Shown here: piece by piece, positions 11,439-19,626 of the stretch | Numbering within the stretch: position 1 is the first letter of the stretch | Layout of the letters: the number at the start of each line of letters is the position of its first letter | NCBI RefSeq assembly: GCF_025685625.1 | Contig: NZ_JAGSYI010000004.1 | Location: 310,001-374,000 of the forward strand | Direction of reading: 5' to 3' | From: Acidicapsa acidisoli | GTDB lineage: Bacteria; Acidobacteriota; Terriglobia; Terriglobales; Acidobacteriaceae | Length of the DNA: 64,000 nucleotides | Made by a program: the position numbers and the translations under genes | The notes under the pieces: generated by a model | What the model was told of the DNA's origin: nothing | What the model saw: only the letters and a program-made list of their open reading frames with translations | Databases searched by the model: none

Positions 11439-11720
11439 GTGAAGCGCGAACTAGATAACCTAATCACCCAAATGCATTCCACCGGCATCCGCTACGAGGA
11501 TGCTGTGCGGCAGTTCAAACGGCAATATCTACTGGAAGTCCTGCGGGCGCATCGCGGCAACCAGTGCAAAGCCGCAGAGGAGCTCGGAATGCACCGCAAC
11601 ACGCTCAGCCGCACGATGGCTGAGCTGGAGCTGGAGGTGGCGGAAGTTCGCGCAGGGCTCAAGCGTCCCGTGCGCAGCGAACGTCTGGTACATAGCGGCC
11701 TGCGCCAGCAGGTTCGCTGA
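11439..11720 (+). CDS. Fis-type helix-turn-helix protein
   Basis: A small protein of 93 residues starting at GTG after a purine-rich GAGGACGAGAC. The segment NQCKAAEELGMHRNTLSRTM (about 41-60) is a Fis/NtrC C-terminal-type helix-turn-helix, preceded by a helix YEDAVRQFKRQYLLEVLRAH that would form the dimer. It contains no AAA+ or receiver domain, so it is a stand-alone DNA-binding protein like Fis. Target genes are unknown. It lies between cvpA and the HAD phosphatase, all on the same strand. Confidence 0.8.
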   Translation: MKRELDNLITQMHSTGIRYEDAVRQFKRQYLLEVLRAHRGNQCKAAEELGMHRNTLSRTMAELELEVAEVRAGLKRPVRSERLVHSGLRQQVR

Positions 11721-11792
11721 TTCCACGACGTACGGGTCCGCTCTGTTCTACTTGTTTCATGCAGGACGGGCGCGGTTTCCGGGAAGCGAGCT

Positions 11793-12596
11793 ATGCCGAC
11801 AGGACATGAGAGTGCGGAGCCACGCGTGACGATGCGCGACGGCTTCATCTGGGATGCGCAGGACGCTTACCTCTTCGATATTGACGGCACACTGCTGCGC
11901 AGCCGTGATCGCACTCATGTCAATTCGTTTGCCGCGAGCGTCAAGCAAGTGACAGGGTTTGAAGTATCGCTTACCGGCGTGGCGCTGCACGGTGGCACGG
12001 ATACTGCCATTCTGCGCGAGGCCTTTGCGCTGGCGGGTATTCCGAACGAAGCCTGGGAGCCACAGATTGAGGCGATCCTCGAAGCCATGCGGCAGACGAT
12101 CGCGACACGGCGCGGCGAGATGGACCTGTGGACTATGCCGGGAGTTGAAGAGACCTTGAAGCACCTGGCGAGCCGGGGTGCCCTTTTGGGACTCGCGACA
12201 GGCAATCTGGAGATGATCGGCTGGATCAAGGTGGAAGAGGTTGGGCTGCGCGAATGGTTTCGCTTCGGCGGCTTCAGCGACCGGTTTGAAGTTCGCGCGG
12301 CGATGGTCGCGGATGCGGCGGCGAAAGCGCGTGAGTTGGTTGACGCGACCGAAGAGGGCTCGCCAAAGAGCATCTGCGTGGTGGGCGATACTCCACGCGA
12401 TATCGAAGCAGCGCGCGCCAATGGGCTGCCGGTCATTGCCGTCGCCACTGGTAACTACAGCTTCGAGGAGCTGACTGCGCTGGAACCCGATGTCTGCACT
12501 TCTTCGCTGGCGGCGTTGCTGTCGGAGACCGTAGCGAAGGATGCCCGGGTTCAATCGGGAGAAGTTCAAGCAGGAGAGATTGAGGTGCGGCAGTGA
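11793..12596 (+). CDS. HAD-family phosphatase (phosphoglycolate phosphatase-like)
   Basis: A 267-residue haloacid-dehalogenase hydrolase. The nucleophile motif FDIDGTLLRSR gives Asp29 and Asp31; motif II is GLATGN and motif IV GDTPRDIEAARANG. The helical cap between motifs I and II is of the C1 type, as in Gph/PGP-like phosphatases, but substrate specificity cannot be read from sequence. GGGAAGCG precedes the ATG. Its stop overlaps the secretin gene's GTG start by four bases (GTGA), so the two are co-transcribed and probably translationally coupled. Confidence 0.85.
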   Translation: MPTGHESAEPRVTMRDGFIWDAQDAYLFDIDGTLLRSRDRTHVNSFAASVKQVTGFEVSLTGVALHGGTDTAILREAFALAGIPNEAWEPQIEAILEAMRQTIATRRGEMDLWTMPGVEETLKHLASRGALLGLATGNLEMIGWIKVEEVGLREWFRFGGFSDRFEVRAAMVADAAAKARELVDATEEGSPKSICVVGDTPRDIEAARANGLPVIAVATGNYSFEELTALEPDVCTSSLAALLSETVAKDARVQSGEVQAGEIEVRQ

Positions 12597-14608
12597 TACG
12601 GCACGCGCCACTGGTCGTCATGCTGTTTGCGTGCGCGGCATGTCTGGAACTTCGTGGACAGGCGCCGTCCGCTACGCCACCCGTAGCGAGCCAGCCGCCC
12701 CAGGCCTCCTCAACGGCAACGCCCGCGAAAGGTGCCCCCACTGCGTCTGCGCAGGATACATCCAAATCGGAAAACAGCAAGCCTTCGGCTGGGGACGGGA
12801 TCGAGACAGGCAAGCCGATTGAAGCCAATTCGATTCGCGCGCAGCGGAAGGCGGCGAAGCTTTACCTCCAGGGCGTGCGGCTCGTCGAAAAGGAACGCTT
12901 TCAAGAGGCATGGGATGTGCTCAAGCAGGCTGTCGCGCTGCAGCCTGGAAACTCCGTCTACATGAAAGCTGCTGAGTTGGCGCGGCAGAGCGCGGTGACG
13001 CAGCTGGTCCAACAGGCGAGCCGAGAGCGCGCAAGCGGTAGCGATCAGGAATCGGCACAAATGCTGCAACAGGCGCAGGCTATCGACCCCACCAGTCCGC
13101 TGGTTCTGGAACACATTGGACATCTGGCAGACCAGACCGCCGGCACTAAGATAGGCGCAACCGCCAGCGATGTGCTGGGCAAACAGATCGGGGATGCAGG
13201 CGAACAAGAGTCGCTCGCTGATGGACCAATTCAACTGGAACCGAAGCCCGGCAAGCAGAGCTTTCATCTGCACAACGACTCGCGCCAGGTGGTACAGGAT
13301 GTGTTTCGTGCTTTCGGAATCGACGCTTCCGTTCATGACAGCGTGCAGAGCAGGCCAGTGCGGTTTGAAATCGATGATGCGACTTTTTCGGAGGCCGTCG
13401 AAGCGCTCGGATTGGCAACCCAGACATTCTATGAGCCTCTCGATCCGCATCGAGCGCTAGTAGCCAAGGACACGCGCGAGAACCGGACTCTGTTTCAAAG
13501 GCAGCAAATGGAAACCGTCTATCTACCCGGCCTCAACGACAAGGAGATGACGGAAGCGATCAACGTTGCCAAAAATGTCTTTGAGGCGCAGCAGGCGATA
13601 TCGGCGCCAAGCAAGGGGACTTTGACACTGCGAGCGCCGGCGAAGACGTTGGCTGCCTTCAACCAGACGATGGCCCAACTCGAAGACGGCAAGAGCCAGG
13701 TAGACCTGGAAGTAAAGGTCATCGAGTTGTCGCATATAAGCTCGCGCGAAACCGGCACGACATTCTTTCAACAGACAAACGTCTATAACGTGTACTCGGA
13801 AATCAACTCGGTTTTGAGCCAGAATCAGTCGGCGGTGCAGCAAATCATCTCATCGGGTTTGGTTGCGAATGCGAGCACGCTAGCTAACCAGATCGAGATT
13901 CTGGCGATCCTTGTTGCGTCGGGGCAGTTGACCGGAACTCCCTTCAACCAGGGCTTTATCCCATTTGGAAATGGAATTAGTTCCAGCGCTGTCTCGCCCG
14001 GTCCTGCCACGCTGACGATGAGCCTGACCTCCAGCGACACGCGAGTACTGGACGATATTCACCTGCAGTTGGCTGATCAGGAAGAAGGCACCTTCAAAAT
14101 CGGCGAGCGATACCCGATCGAAACATCGTCGTATTCTTCGGCTGCGCTGCCTTCGATTCCAGGTATCAGTTCTGCACTTACAGCGGCTGCATCCGAGACG
14201 ATTCCTCAAATTCAATATGAGGACATCGGATTAACCCTCAAGGCCACGCCAAAAGTTCTGCGATCCAACGATGTAGCGATGAACATCGATCTGAAGATTG
14301 TGGCTCTGGGCGGATCAAGCCTCAATGACATTCCCGTCCTCGACAATCAGTCGTTCTCAGGAGTCCTGACAATGAAGGCCGGCGATACCGCGGTCCTGCT
14401 GAGCGATCTTTCGCGGACTCAGTCGCGAGCTCTGAACGGCTTGCCAGGAGTGAGCGATATTCCGGGCTTGCAGGATATCAGCGACATTCAGAGAGACGTG
14501 AATTTCGCACGCCTGCTGATCCTGGTGACGCCGTCCGTGGTGCGCAACATCCAGTCAGAGGGACATGGGCCGATGTTGATGGTGGATAAGACGGTGACCG
14601 CACGCTGA
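12593..14608 (+). CDS. Secretin-domain protein with N-terminal TPR region
   Basis: A 671-residue exported protein. A hydrophobic signal (MIRHAPLVVMLFACAA) is followed by a Pro/Ala/Ser/Thr-rich linker, a TPR-like helical region (about 83-190, YLQGVRLVEKERFQEAWDVL), short N-domains (about 220-400) and a C-terminal secretin beta-domain (about 475-655, including YEDIGLTLKATPKVL and the final FARLLILVTPSVV). Secretins form the outer-membrane gate of type II/III secretion and type IV pili. No pilin, ATPase or inner-membrane platform gene is nearby, so this is an orphan of uncertain system. The start is GTG, overlapping the HAD gene by four bases. A bidirectional terminator follows. Confidence 0.85.
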   Translation: MIRHAPLVVMLFACAACLELRGQAPSATPPVASQPPQASSTATPAKGAPTASAQDTSKSENSKPSAGDGIETGKPIEANSIRAQRKAAKLYLQGVRLVEKERFQEAWDVLKQAVALQPGNSVYMKAAELARQSAVTQLVQQASRERASGSDQESAQMLQQAQAIDPTSPLVLEHIGHLADQTAGTKIGATASDVLGKQIGDAGEQESLADGPIQLEPKPGKQSFHLHNDSRQVVQDVFRAFGIDASVHDSVQSRPVRFEIDDATFSEAVEALGLATQTFYEPLDPHRALVAKDTRENRTLFQRQQMETVYLPGLNDKEMTEAINVAKNVFEAQQAISAPSKGTLTLRAPAKTLAAFNQTMAQLEDGKSQVDLEVKVIELSHISSRETGTTFFQQTNVYNVYSEINSVLSQNQSAVQQIISSGLVANASTLANQIEILAILVASGQLTGTPFNQGFIPFGNGISSSAVSPGPATLTMSLTSSDTRVLDDIHLQLADQEEGTFKIGERYPIETSSYSSAALPSIPGISSALTAAASETIPQIQYEDIGLTLKATPKVLRSNDVAMNIDLKIVALGGSSLNDIPVLDNQSFSGVLTMKAGDTAVLLSDLSRTQSRALNGLPGVSDIPGLQDISDIQRDVNFARLLILVTPSVVRNIQSEGHGPMLMVDKTVTAR

Positions 14609-14689
14609 CCTGCTTCGATTCCCGAATGCGCGCTCGCCGGTAGCGGGCCTAACTCCCCTACGGACGCAGAAGCAATCGATCAAAAATCA

Positions 14690-14732
14690 ACGCCCGCATC
14701 CTGCATACCAGTGCGGGATGCGATGCGGGCGT
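14690..14732. terminator. Bidirectional terminator between secretin and DsbA-like genes
   Basis: ACGCCCGCATC (14690-14700) pairs perfectly with GATGCGGGCGT (14722-14732). On the minus strand the hairpin is followed by TTGATTTTTGATC; on the plus strand by CTATTTGTTTC. It can end transcription from both converging genes. Confidence 0.75.
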
Positions 14733-14755
14733 CTATTTGTTTCGTTGCAGAACGA

Positions 14756-15742
14756 CTACTTCGCTGCACCATCGTTCGCGACGTGGTAAGCGATCATCTG
14801 CTTGAGCATGTTGTAATCAAGGCCGGCGAGAGGCGTCGGGCGGCCATTGACGAACATGAACGGGGTCTGGTTCACATTCAGATCCTGCGCGAGTTTGACT
14901 CCCGCATCGATGGTCGCTTTGGTTGCGGGCGTCTTGGCGCAGTCTGCAACCTTTTCTGGGTCCTGGCCCGCCTTGGAGACGGCGCTATTGAGGGTCAGCG
15001 TCGCTCCCTCATTCGTGGAGAGACCGGCCTGCCCGTCAAACACTGCCGCGGAATAATCAAAGAAAGCTTTGTCTCCGCCCATTTTGGCTACGCAGACTCC
15101 GTAGGCAGCAGCCTGGAAGGCCTGCGGATGCTGTGGCAAGGGAAGATTCTCAAAGACGAAGTGGGCATTGGGGAAGTCGGTGACGAGCTTTTCGATGGTC
15201 GGTTGGGCGTCTTTGCAGTGCGGGCACTGAAAATCAGCGAACTCCACGATCTCCAGATCCTTGGCGGCTGCGCCGCGCGTGGGGCCTTCGGCGCGATTGA
15301 CCAGGACGCTGCGATTCTCTGCATATGGATGGTCGCCGAAGGGTAGAATCTCGTTGCCTGTGATGATGTGTTTTCCGTCGGCCAGCGCGAAGAACTGGAG
15401 TGCTCCGGTCTCTTTGCGGCCTTTTTCCCCTACCAGGATGGTGACATTGCTGATACCGGGAATGACGGTCTTGACGATGCGCTGGACCTGAAAGACGCGA
15501 TTAGTGTCATAACCCCACGATGCCTGCAAGAACGCTTCAACCTGGGCCCTGGTGGGAGAATCCGCGGTGAAATCGGTGGCCGGGTCAGGCTTGGGGAAGG
15601 TAGGGCCGGTAACCGGGCCAGATTGCGTGGGAGCGGCGGGCACGTCGGTTTGCGCCAAGAGCGTTGAAGACGCGGGCAGGGCGAGGAATGCAGCGATTGC
15701 CAATGCAGCGGTGTTGCTGCGGCGAAGCGGTAAACGAATCAA
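14756..15742 (-). CDS. Exported DsbA-family thiol oxidoreductase
   Basis: A 328-residue protein with a signal peptide ending near residue 30 (STLLAQ), a conserved N-terminal domain of about 120 residues and a C-terminal thioredoxin-fold DsbA-like domain. The active site is Cys173-Pro-His-Cys176 (FADFQCPHCKDAQ), identical to the CPHC of DsbA, and the cis-proline loop is NQTPFMFVNG. It should catalyse or isomerise disulfides in periplasmic proteins. The start is TTG, supported by AAGGAGAA eight bases upstream. The domain order (extra domain, then DsbA) resembles DsbA/DsbG-like or Na+/H+ antiporter-linked thioredoxin proteins. It is downstream of nadE on the same strand. Confidence 0.88.
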   Translation of the reverse strand: MIRLPLRRSNTAALAIAAFLALPASSTLLAQTDVPAAPTQSGPVTGPTFPKPDPATDFTADSPTRAQVEAFLQASWGYDTNRVFQVQRIVKTVIPGISNVTILVGEKGRKETGALQFFALADGKHIITGNEILPFGDHPYAENRSVLVNRAEGPTRGAAAKDLEIVEFADFQCPHCKDAQPTIEKLVTDFPNAHFVFENLPLPQHPQAFQAAAYGVCVAKMGGDKAFFDYSAAVFDGQAGLSTNEGATLTLNSAVSKAGQDPEKVADCAKTPATKATIDAGVKLAQDLNVNQTPFMFVNGRPTPLAGLDYNMLKQMIAYHVANDGAAK

Positions 15743-15810
15743 GCGGAGTTCTCCTTTTTCTACTGCGGGGTCATGCTCCGACCCAAAAATGTGTGAAGTA
15801 CGCTACTGGT

Positions 15811-17469
15811 TTATACCTGAACGCGGGCGGCTATGGGAAACCTGCGTCCCATGCCGAAGGACTTCGGGGTAACTTTCAGGACGGGCGCCGCCTGCTGACG
15901 TTTGTACTCCGTTCGCTCGACAAGGCGTACTACCTGTTCGACGATGGCTGGGGTAAAACCGTATGCAGAAACGATCTGAGCAGTGGTTTCATAGCGCTCC
16001 ACATAGGCTTCGAGAATGGGATCGAGAACGTCATACGGCGGCAACGAGTCAGTATCCTTCTGATCCGGCCGCAATTCAGCCGAAGGCGCTTTGGTCAGGA
16101 TCGCTTCAGGAATTACCTCTCCATTTCGGTTGACCCAGCGGCTGAGCGCGTAGACACGGGTCTTGACCAGATCGCCGATGACGGCGAGCGCTCCCACCAT
16201 ATCGCCGTAAAGGGTGCAGTAGCCGACCGCCATCTCTGACTTGTTCCCGGTGGTCAAAACCAGCGAAGAGAACTTGTTGGAGAGCGCCATCAACAGAACT
16301 CCACGGATGCGCGATTGCAGGTTCTCCTCGGTCAGATCGTGCTCTCGACCTGAGAACAGGCCCTCCAGAGCATGAGAAAACTGCTGAAACAGATCTGCTA
16401 TGGGCAGAGTTTCGAATCGTATGCCCAGGTTGGCTGCGAGTTTGCGACTGTCCTCGACCGAGCCGGTGGAGGAATAATGGCTTGGCATACCGACGCCGAG
16501 TACGTTTTCCGCGCCCAATGCATCCACGGCAATTGCGGCCACAAGCGCCGAGTCGATTCCGCCGCTCAACCCAAGCAGAACTTTGCGAAATCCGGTCTTG
16601 AGGACGTAATCCCGAGTCCCGAGGACCAGCGCCTCGTAAGCTGCTTCTGTCTCCTCCGTCGCTTCGCTTCCGGTCACGATCAAAGGCCGATCCGACGGAA
16701 TGCGGCTATCCGCCATGACAATGTCTTCGCGAAACGATGCAGCCTCAGCGAGCAGGGTGCCATCGGCGGCGAGGGCAAAGGATGACCCATCGAAGATAAG
16801 GCTGTCGTTGCCGCCGACCTGATTACAGAGGAAAACGGGGATCTTATAAACGTGCGAAATCGTAGAGAGCATTCGCTGGCGAATCTGACGCTTACCATGC
16901 CAGAAAGGAGAAGCCGAGATGTTGATGAGGATGGTAGGCTTCTGGTGCATCAGATTTTCGACGGGGTCGACCGGGTAAAGTCTGTCCGGCCAGAAGTTCT
17001 TGTCATTCCAGGCGTCTTCGCAGATGGTGACGGCGAGGCGTTCGCCTTCGAATTCGATCACGCGCTGGCTGGTCGCGGGCGCGAAATATCGTTGCTCATC
17101 GAAGACGTCGTAGAAGGGCAGCAGCATCTTGTGCTGTTCCAGAAGGACGTGCCCCTTGTCGAGCAAAACCGCAGCATTGACGGCCCGCTTCCCCGATCCG
17201 GCTGGCGCTGGCAGGGCGACTCCGACGAGAACCGCAGTGGGCAGAGACGCAGTGGCACGCCGCAGCTCCTCGACAGCCGAGGCGCATCGAGCAAGAAAGC
17301 TGGGCTTGTCGAGCAGGTCGGCAGGCGGATAGCCGCAGATCACCAATTCGGAGAAAACGGTCAGCCGCGCTCCAGAGCCGGCTGCGCGCTGACTGGCGCT
17401 GATAATCTTTGCGATGTTTCCGGCGAAGTCCCCAACCGTGGGGTTGATCTGGGCGAGCGCTATCTTCAC
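15811..17469 (-). CDS. nadE: Glutamine-dependent NAD+ synthetase NadE
   Basis: The last step of NAD synthesis: deamido-NAD is amidated at the expense of ATP and glutamine. The 552-residue protein has an N-terminal nitrilase-type glutaminase domain with the triad Glu41 (FSELVICGYP), Lys114 (EQHKMLLP) and Cys150 (TICEDAWND), then the synthetase domain with the PP-loop LSGGIDSALV (301-310). Length and order match the two-domain bacterial enzyme, so no separate amidotransferase is required. The start is GTG. NAD kinase (nadK) is encoded 18 kb away in the same window. Confidence 0.96.
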   Translation of the reverse strand: MKIALAQINPTVGDFAGNIAKIISASQRAAGSGARLTVFSELVICGYPPADLLDKPSFLARCASAVEELRRATASLPTAVLVGVALPAPAGSGKRAVNAAVLLDKGHVLLEQHKMLLPFYDVFDEQRYFAPATSQRVIEFEGERLAVTICEDAWNDKNFWPDRLYPVDPVENLMHQKPTILINISASPFWHGKRQIRQRMLSTISHVYKIPVFLCNQVGGNDSLIFDGSSFALAADGTLLAEAASFREDIVMADSRIPSDRPLIVTGSEATEETEAAYEALVLGTRDYVLKTGFRKVLLGLSGGIDSALVAAIAVDALGAENVLGVGMPSHYSSTGSVEDSRKLAANLGIRFETLPIADLFQQFSHALEGLFSGREHDLTEENLQSRIRGVLLMALSNKFSSLVLTTGNKSEMAVGYCTLYGDMVGALAVIGDLVKTRVYALSRWVNRNGEVIPEAILTKAPSAELRPDQKDTDSLPPYDVLDPILEAYVERYETTAQIVSAYGFTPAIVEQVVRLVERTEYKRQQAAPVLKVTPKSFGMGRRFPIAARVQV

Positions 17470-17675
17470 GTCTCTAGTGTAAAGCAGGGGCTCTGAGCAA
17501 GATAATAGCGCCTGTGTGTGCGCTGCGCGATGGATAGCCGCCGCGCGGTCGGATGATTCGGTCTCAAATGGGTCTATGGGAAAAGAGTTTATATATAGAA
17601 TACTACATAGAAGTCATAGTACCATTCCTTTCGAAGGGCGCTGAGCACAAATCTCGTTGCAGGGAGCGCGAGGGT

Positions 17676-19292
17676 ATGACGCGAGTTGTGAGGGTAGTTC
17701 TGAGCGTGTTTCGATGCTGGAAGCCTCTTGGTTGGTGCATCTTTGCGGCGGCTGCGTGCGCGCTGACTGCAAAAGCGCAGATGACGACTTCGCAGTATGA
17801 CAATGCTCGCACCGGGGCTTACCTGAGCGAACGGACGCTGACGCCTCGAAACGTCAATCCTCGGCAGTTCGGCAAGCTGTTTACGATGAAAGTCGATGGA
17901 GACGTGTATGCTCAGCCGCTCTTCCTGGCAGGGGTACCCATTCCCGGCAAGGGCACGCATGATGTGGTCTTCATCGCGACCGAACACGATAGCGTCTACG
18001 CCTTCGATGCTTATGGAAATCCTTCCGCGCCGCTTTGGCATGTGAGTTTACTTCGGGATGACGCGACCACTGTGCCAGCAGGGGATGTCTCTTGCCCATT
18101 CATCGTGCCGGAGGTGGGCATTACGTCGACACCCGTGATCGACGCGAAGACCGGAACGCTCTACGTTCTGGCGCGAACCAAGATCGGACATCTGCTCACG
18201 CACAACGAATATCATCAGCAACTTCACGCCCTCGCCGTGACCAGCGGTGTCGAAAAGTTCGGCGGTCAGGTGGAGATACAGGCTGCAGTGCGCGGGCGGG
18301 GAGCTGGTGGCTTGTTCGGCACGGTTGCCTTTGAACCTTTGCGCGAGAATCCGAGGGCTGCCCTGTTGCTTGTCAACGGATTGGTGTATTTGTCCTGGGC
18401 TTCTTCGTGCGATGTTGGGCCGTACCATGGCTGGGTGATGGCGTACGATGCGCAGAGCCTGAAGCAAAGAGCGGCCTACAATACCTCTCCCGATACCCGC
18501 GACAGTGGGATATGGGCCAGCGACACCGGTCCGGCAGCGGATAGCGACGGAAATGTCTTTGTAGCAACCGGCAATGGTCGTTTTGACGTTGCAAAGGGTG
18601 GTCGCGACTTTGGAGACGTGCTGCTGAAGCTGCACTTCTACGGCCAGAGTCTTCAGCCAATCGACTACTTTGCACCCTTTAATGTCGAGGAACTGGAGGC
18701 AAGTGACGGCGATCTTGGCTCCGGCGGACCGATCCTGCTACCTGACCAGCCGGGACCTCATGCGCATCTGGCGATCATCGGCGGCAAAGGTGAGATGCTC
18801 TACATATTGGACCGCGACCACCTGGGCGAGTATCACGCGGAGAACAATGACCATGCGGTGCAGACCGTTCCAACGCAGGGAGGCATTTTCGGCTCAATGG
18901 CCTACTGGAATCATCATGTATACGTGCTGAGCGACGGCGACTCGTTGCGCGACTACGAAGTAAAAAGCGGAAAGCTTAGCTTCAGCACTTCCAGCAGCTT
19001 CCGGTTCGAAGACCATGCAGCCACGCCTGCGATTTCAGCGAATGGCGCGACGGATGGCATCGTCTGGGTGGCGAGCTCGAAGGGGTGGAGTTCTCCCGAC
19101 AGGCCGGCGGTGTTACACGCCTGCGATGCCTCGAACATTGCTCATGAACTCTACAACAGCAACCAGAATCCGGCGCGCGACAAGGCCGGCAAGGCTCTTC
19201 GATTCAACATTCCAACGATCGTAAACGGGCATGTTTACCTGGGCGCGAAAGGCGAAGTGGATGTTTACGGCCTTTTGCCGGTGGGGCGATAG
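17676..19292 (+). CDS. Exported quinoprotein-like beta-propeller protein
   Basis: The frame opens at 17553, but the ATG at 17676, preceded by GGGAGCGCGAGGG, starts a convincing signal peptide (CIFAAAACALTAKAQ), giving 538 residues. The mature protein has repeated beta-propeller blades of PQQ-dehydrogenase/BamB style (VFIATEHDSVYAFDAYG, VFVATGNGRFD, LAIIGGKGEMLYILDRD). Such proteins are abundant in Acidobacteriota and annotated as pyrrolo-quinoline-quinone-like; whether a cofactor binds is unknown. A cytochrome c gene starts three bases after the stop, suggesting a redox pair in the periplasm. Confidence 0.75.
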   Translation: MTRVVRVVLSVFRCWKPLGWCIFAAAACALTAKAQMTTSQYDNARTGAYLSERTLTPRNVNPRQFGKLFTMKVDGDVYAQPLFLAGVPIPGKGTHDVVFIATEHDSVYAFDAYGNPSAPLWHVSLLRDDATTVPAGDVSCPFIVPEVGITSTPVIDAKTGTLYVLARTKIGHLLTHNEYHQQLHALAVTSGVEKFGGQVEIQAAVRGRGAGGLFGTVAFEPLRENPRAALLLVNGLVYLSWASSCDVGPYHGWVMAYDAQSLKQRAAYNTSPDTRDSGIWASDTGPAADSDGNVFVATGNGRFDVAKGGRDFGDVLLKLHFYGQSLQPIDYFAPFNVEELEASDGDLGSGGPILLPDQPGPHAHLAIIGGKGEMLYILDRDHLGEYHAENNDHAVQTVPTQGGIFGSMAYWNHHVYVLSDGDSLRDYEVKSGKLSFSTSSSFRFEDHAATPAISANGATDGIVWVASSKGWSSPDRPAVLHACDASNIAHELYNSNQNPARDKAGKALRFNIPTIVNGHVYLGAKGEVDVYGLLPVGR

Positions 19293-19295
19293 CGA

Positions 19296-19604
19296 GTGCG
19301 ATCGAAACAGCTCCTCGTTGCCGGTTTGCTCGCGCTGGCATTCATTTGCAACGGATGCCACAAGCCTTCCGCGGAGAATGGCGCCCTGCTCTTCCGCAAG
19401 AACTGCGCCGAGTGTCACACAGACCGCCCGGACCGTGCGAAGAACGCGCCGTCGCTCACTGGGTACTTCGCACGGGAGCCGCAGCCTGGAATCGAGCAGA
19501 CGCGGCAACGAATCCTGAACGGAGGACGGTTTATGCCGCCGTTTCGGGAACGATTGTCCCGAAGCGAGATCGACGACCTGATCGCTTTTCTGAAGAATCA
19601 GTGA
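19296..19604 (+). CDS. Small c-type cytochrome
   Basis: A 102-residue class I cytochrome c. It has an N-terminal export signal (LLVAGLLALAFICNGC, possibly a lipoprotein signal with Cys21), the haem-binding Cys37-Ala-Glu-Cys40-His41, and a probable axial methionine Met79 in GGRFMPPF. The start is GTG, three bases beyond the propeller gene, so translation is coupled. It probably accepts electrons from the propeller protein. It ends 22 bases from the convergent sugar transferase gene. Confidence 0.88.
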   Translation: MRSKQLLVAGLLALAFICNGCHKPSAENGALLFRKNCAECHTDRPDRAKNAPSLTGYFAREPQPGIEQTRQRILNGGRFMPPFRERLSRSEIDDLIAFLKNQ

Positions 19605-19626
19605 TTGCCAGCAAGGCCAGCGGTTG

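Noticed and set aside
17601-17621. BlaI/MecI-type operator before the propeller gene
   Set aside because: The arms TACTA and TAGTA are 11 bases apart and the core is not palindromic; no blaI or blaR gene is in the window.
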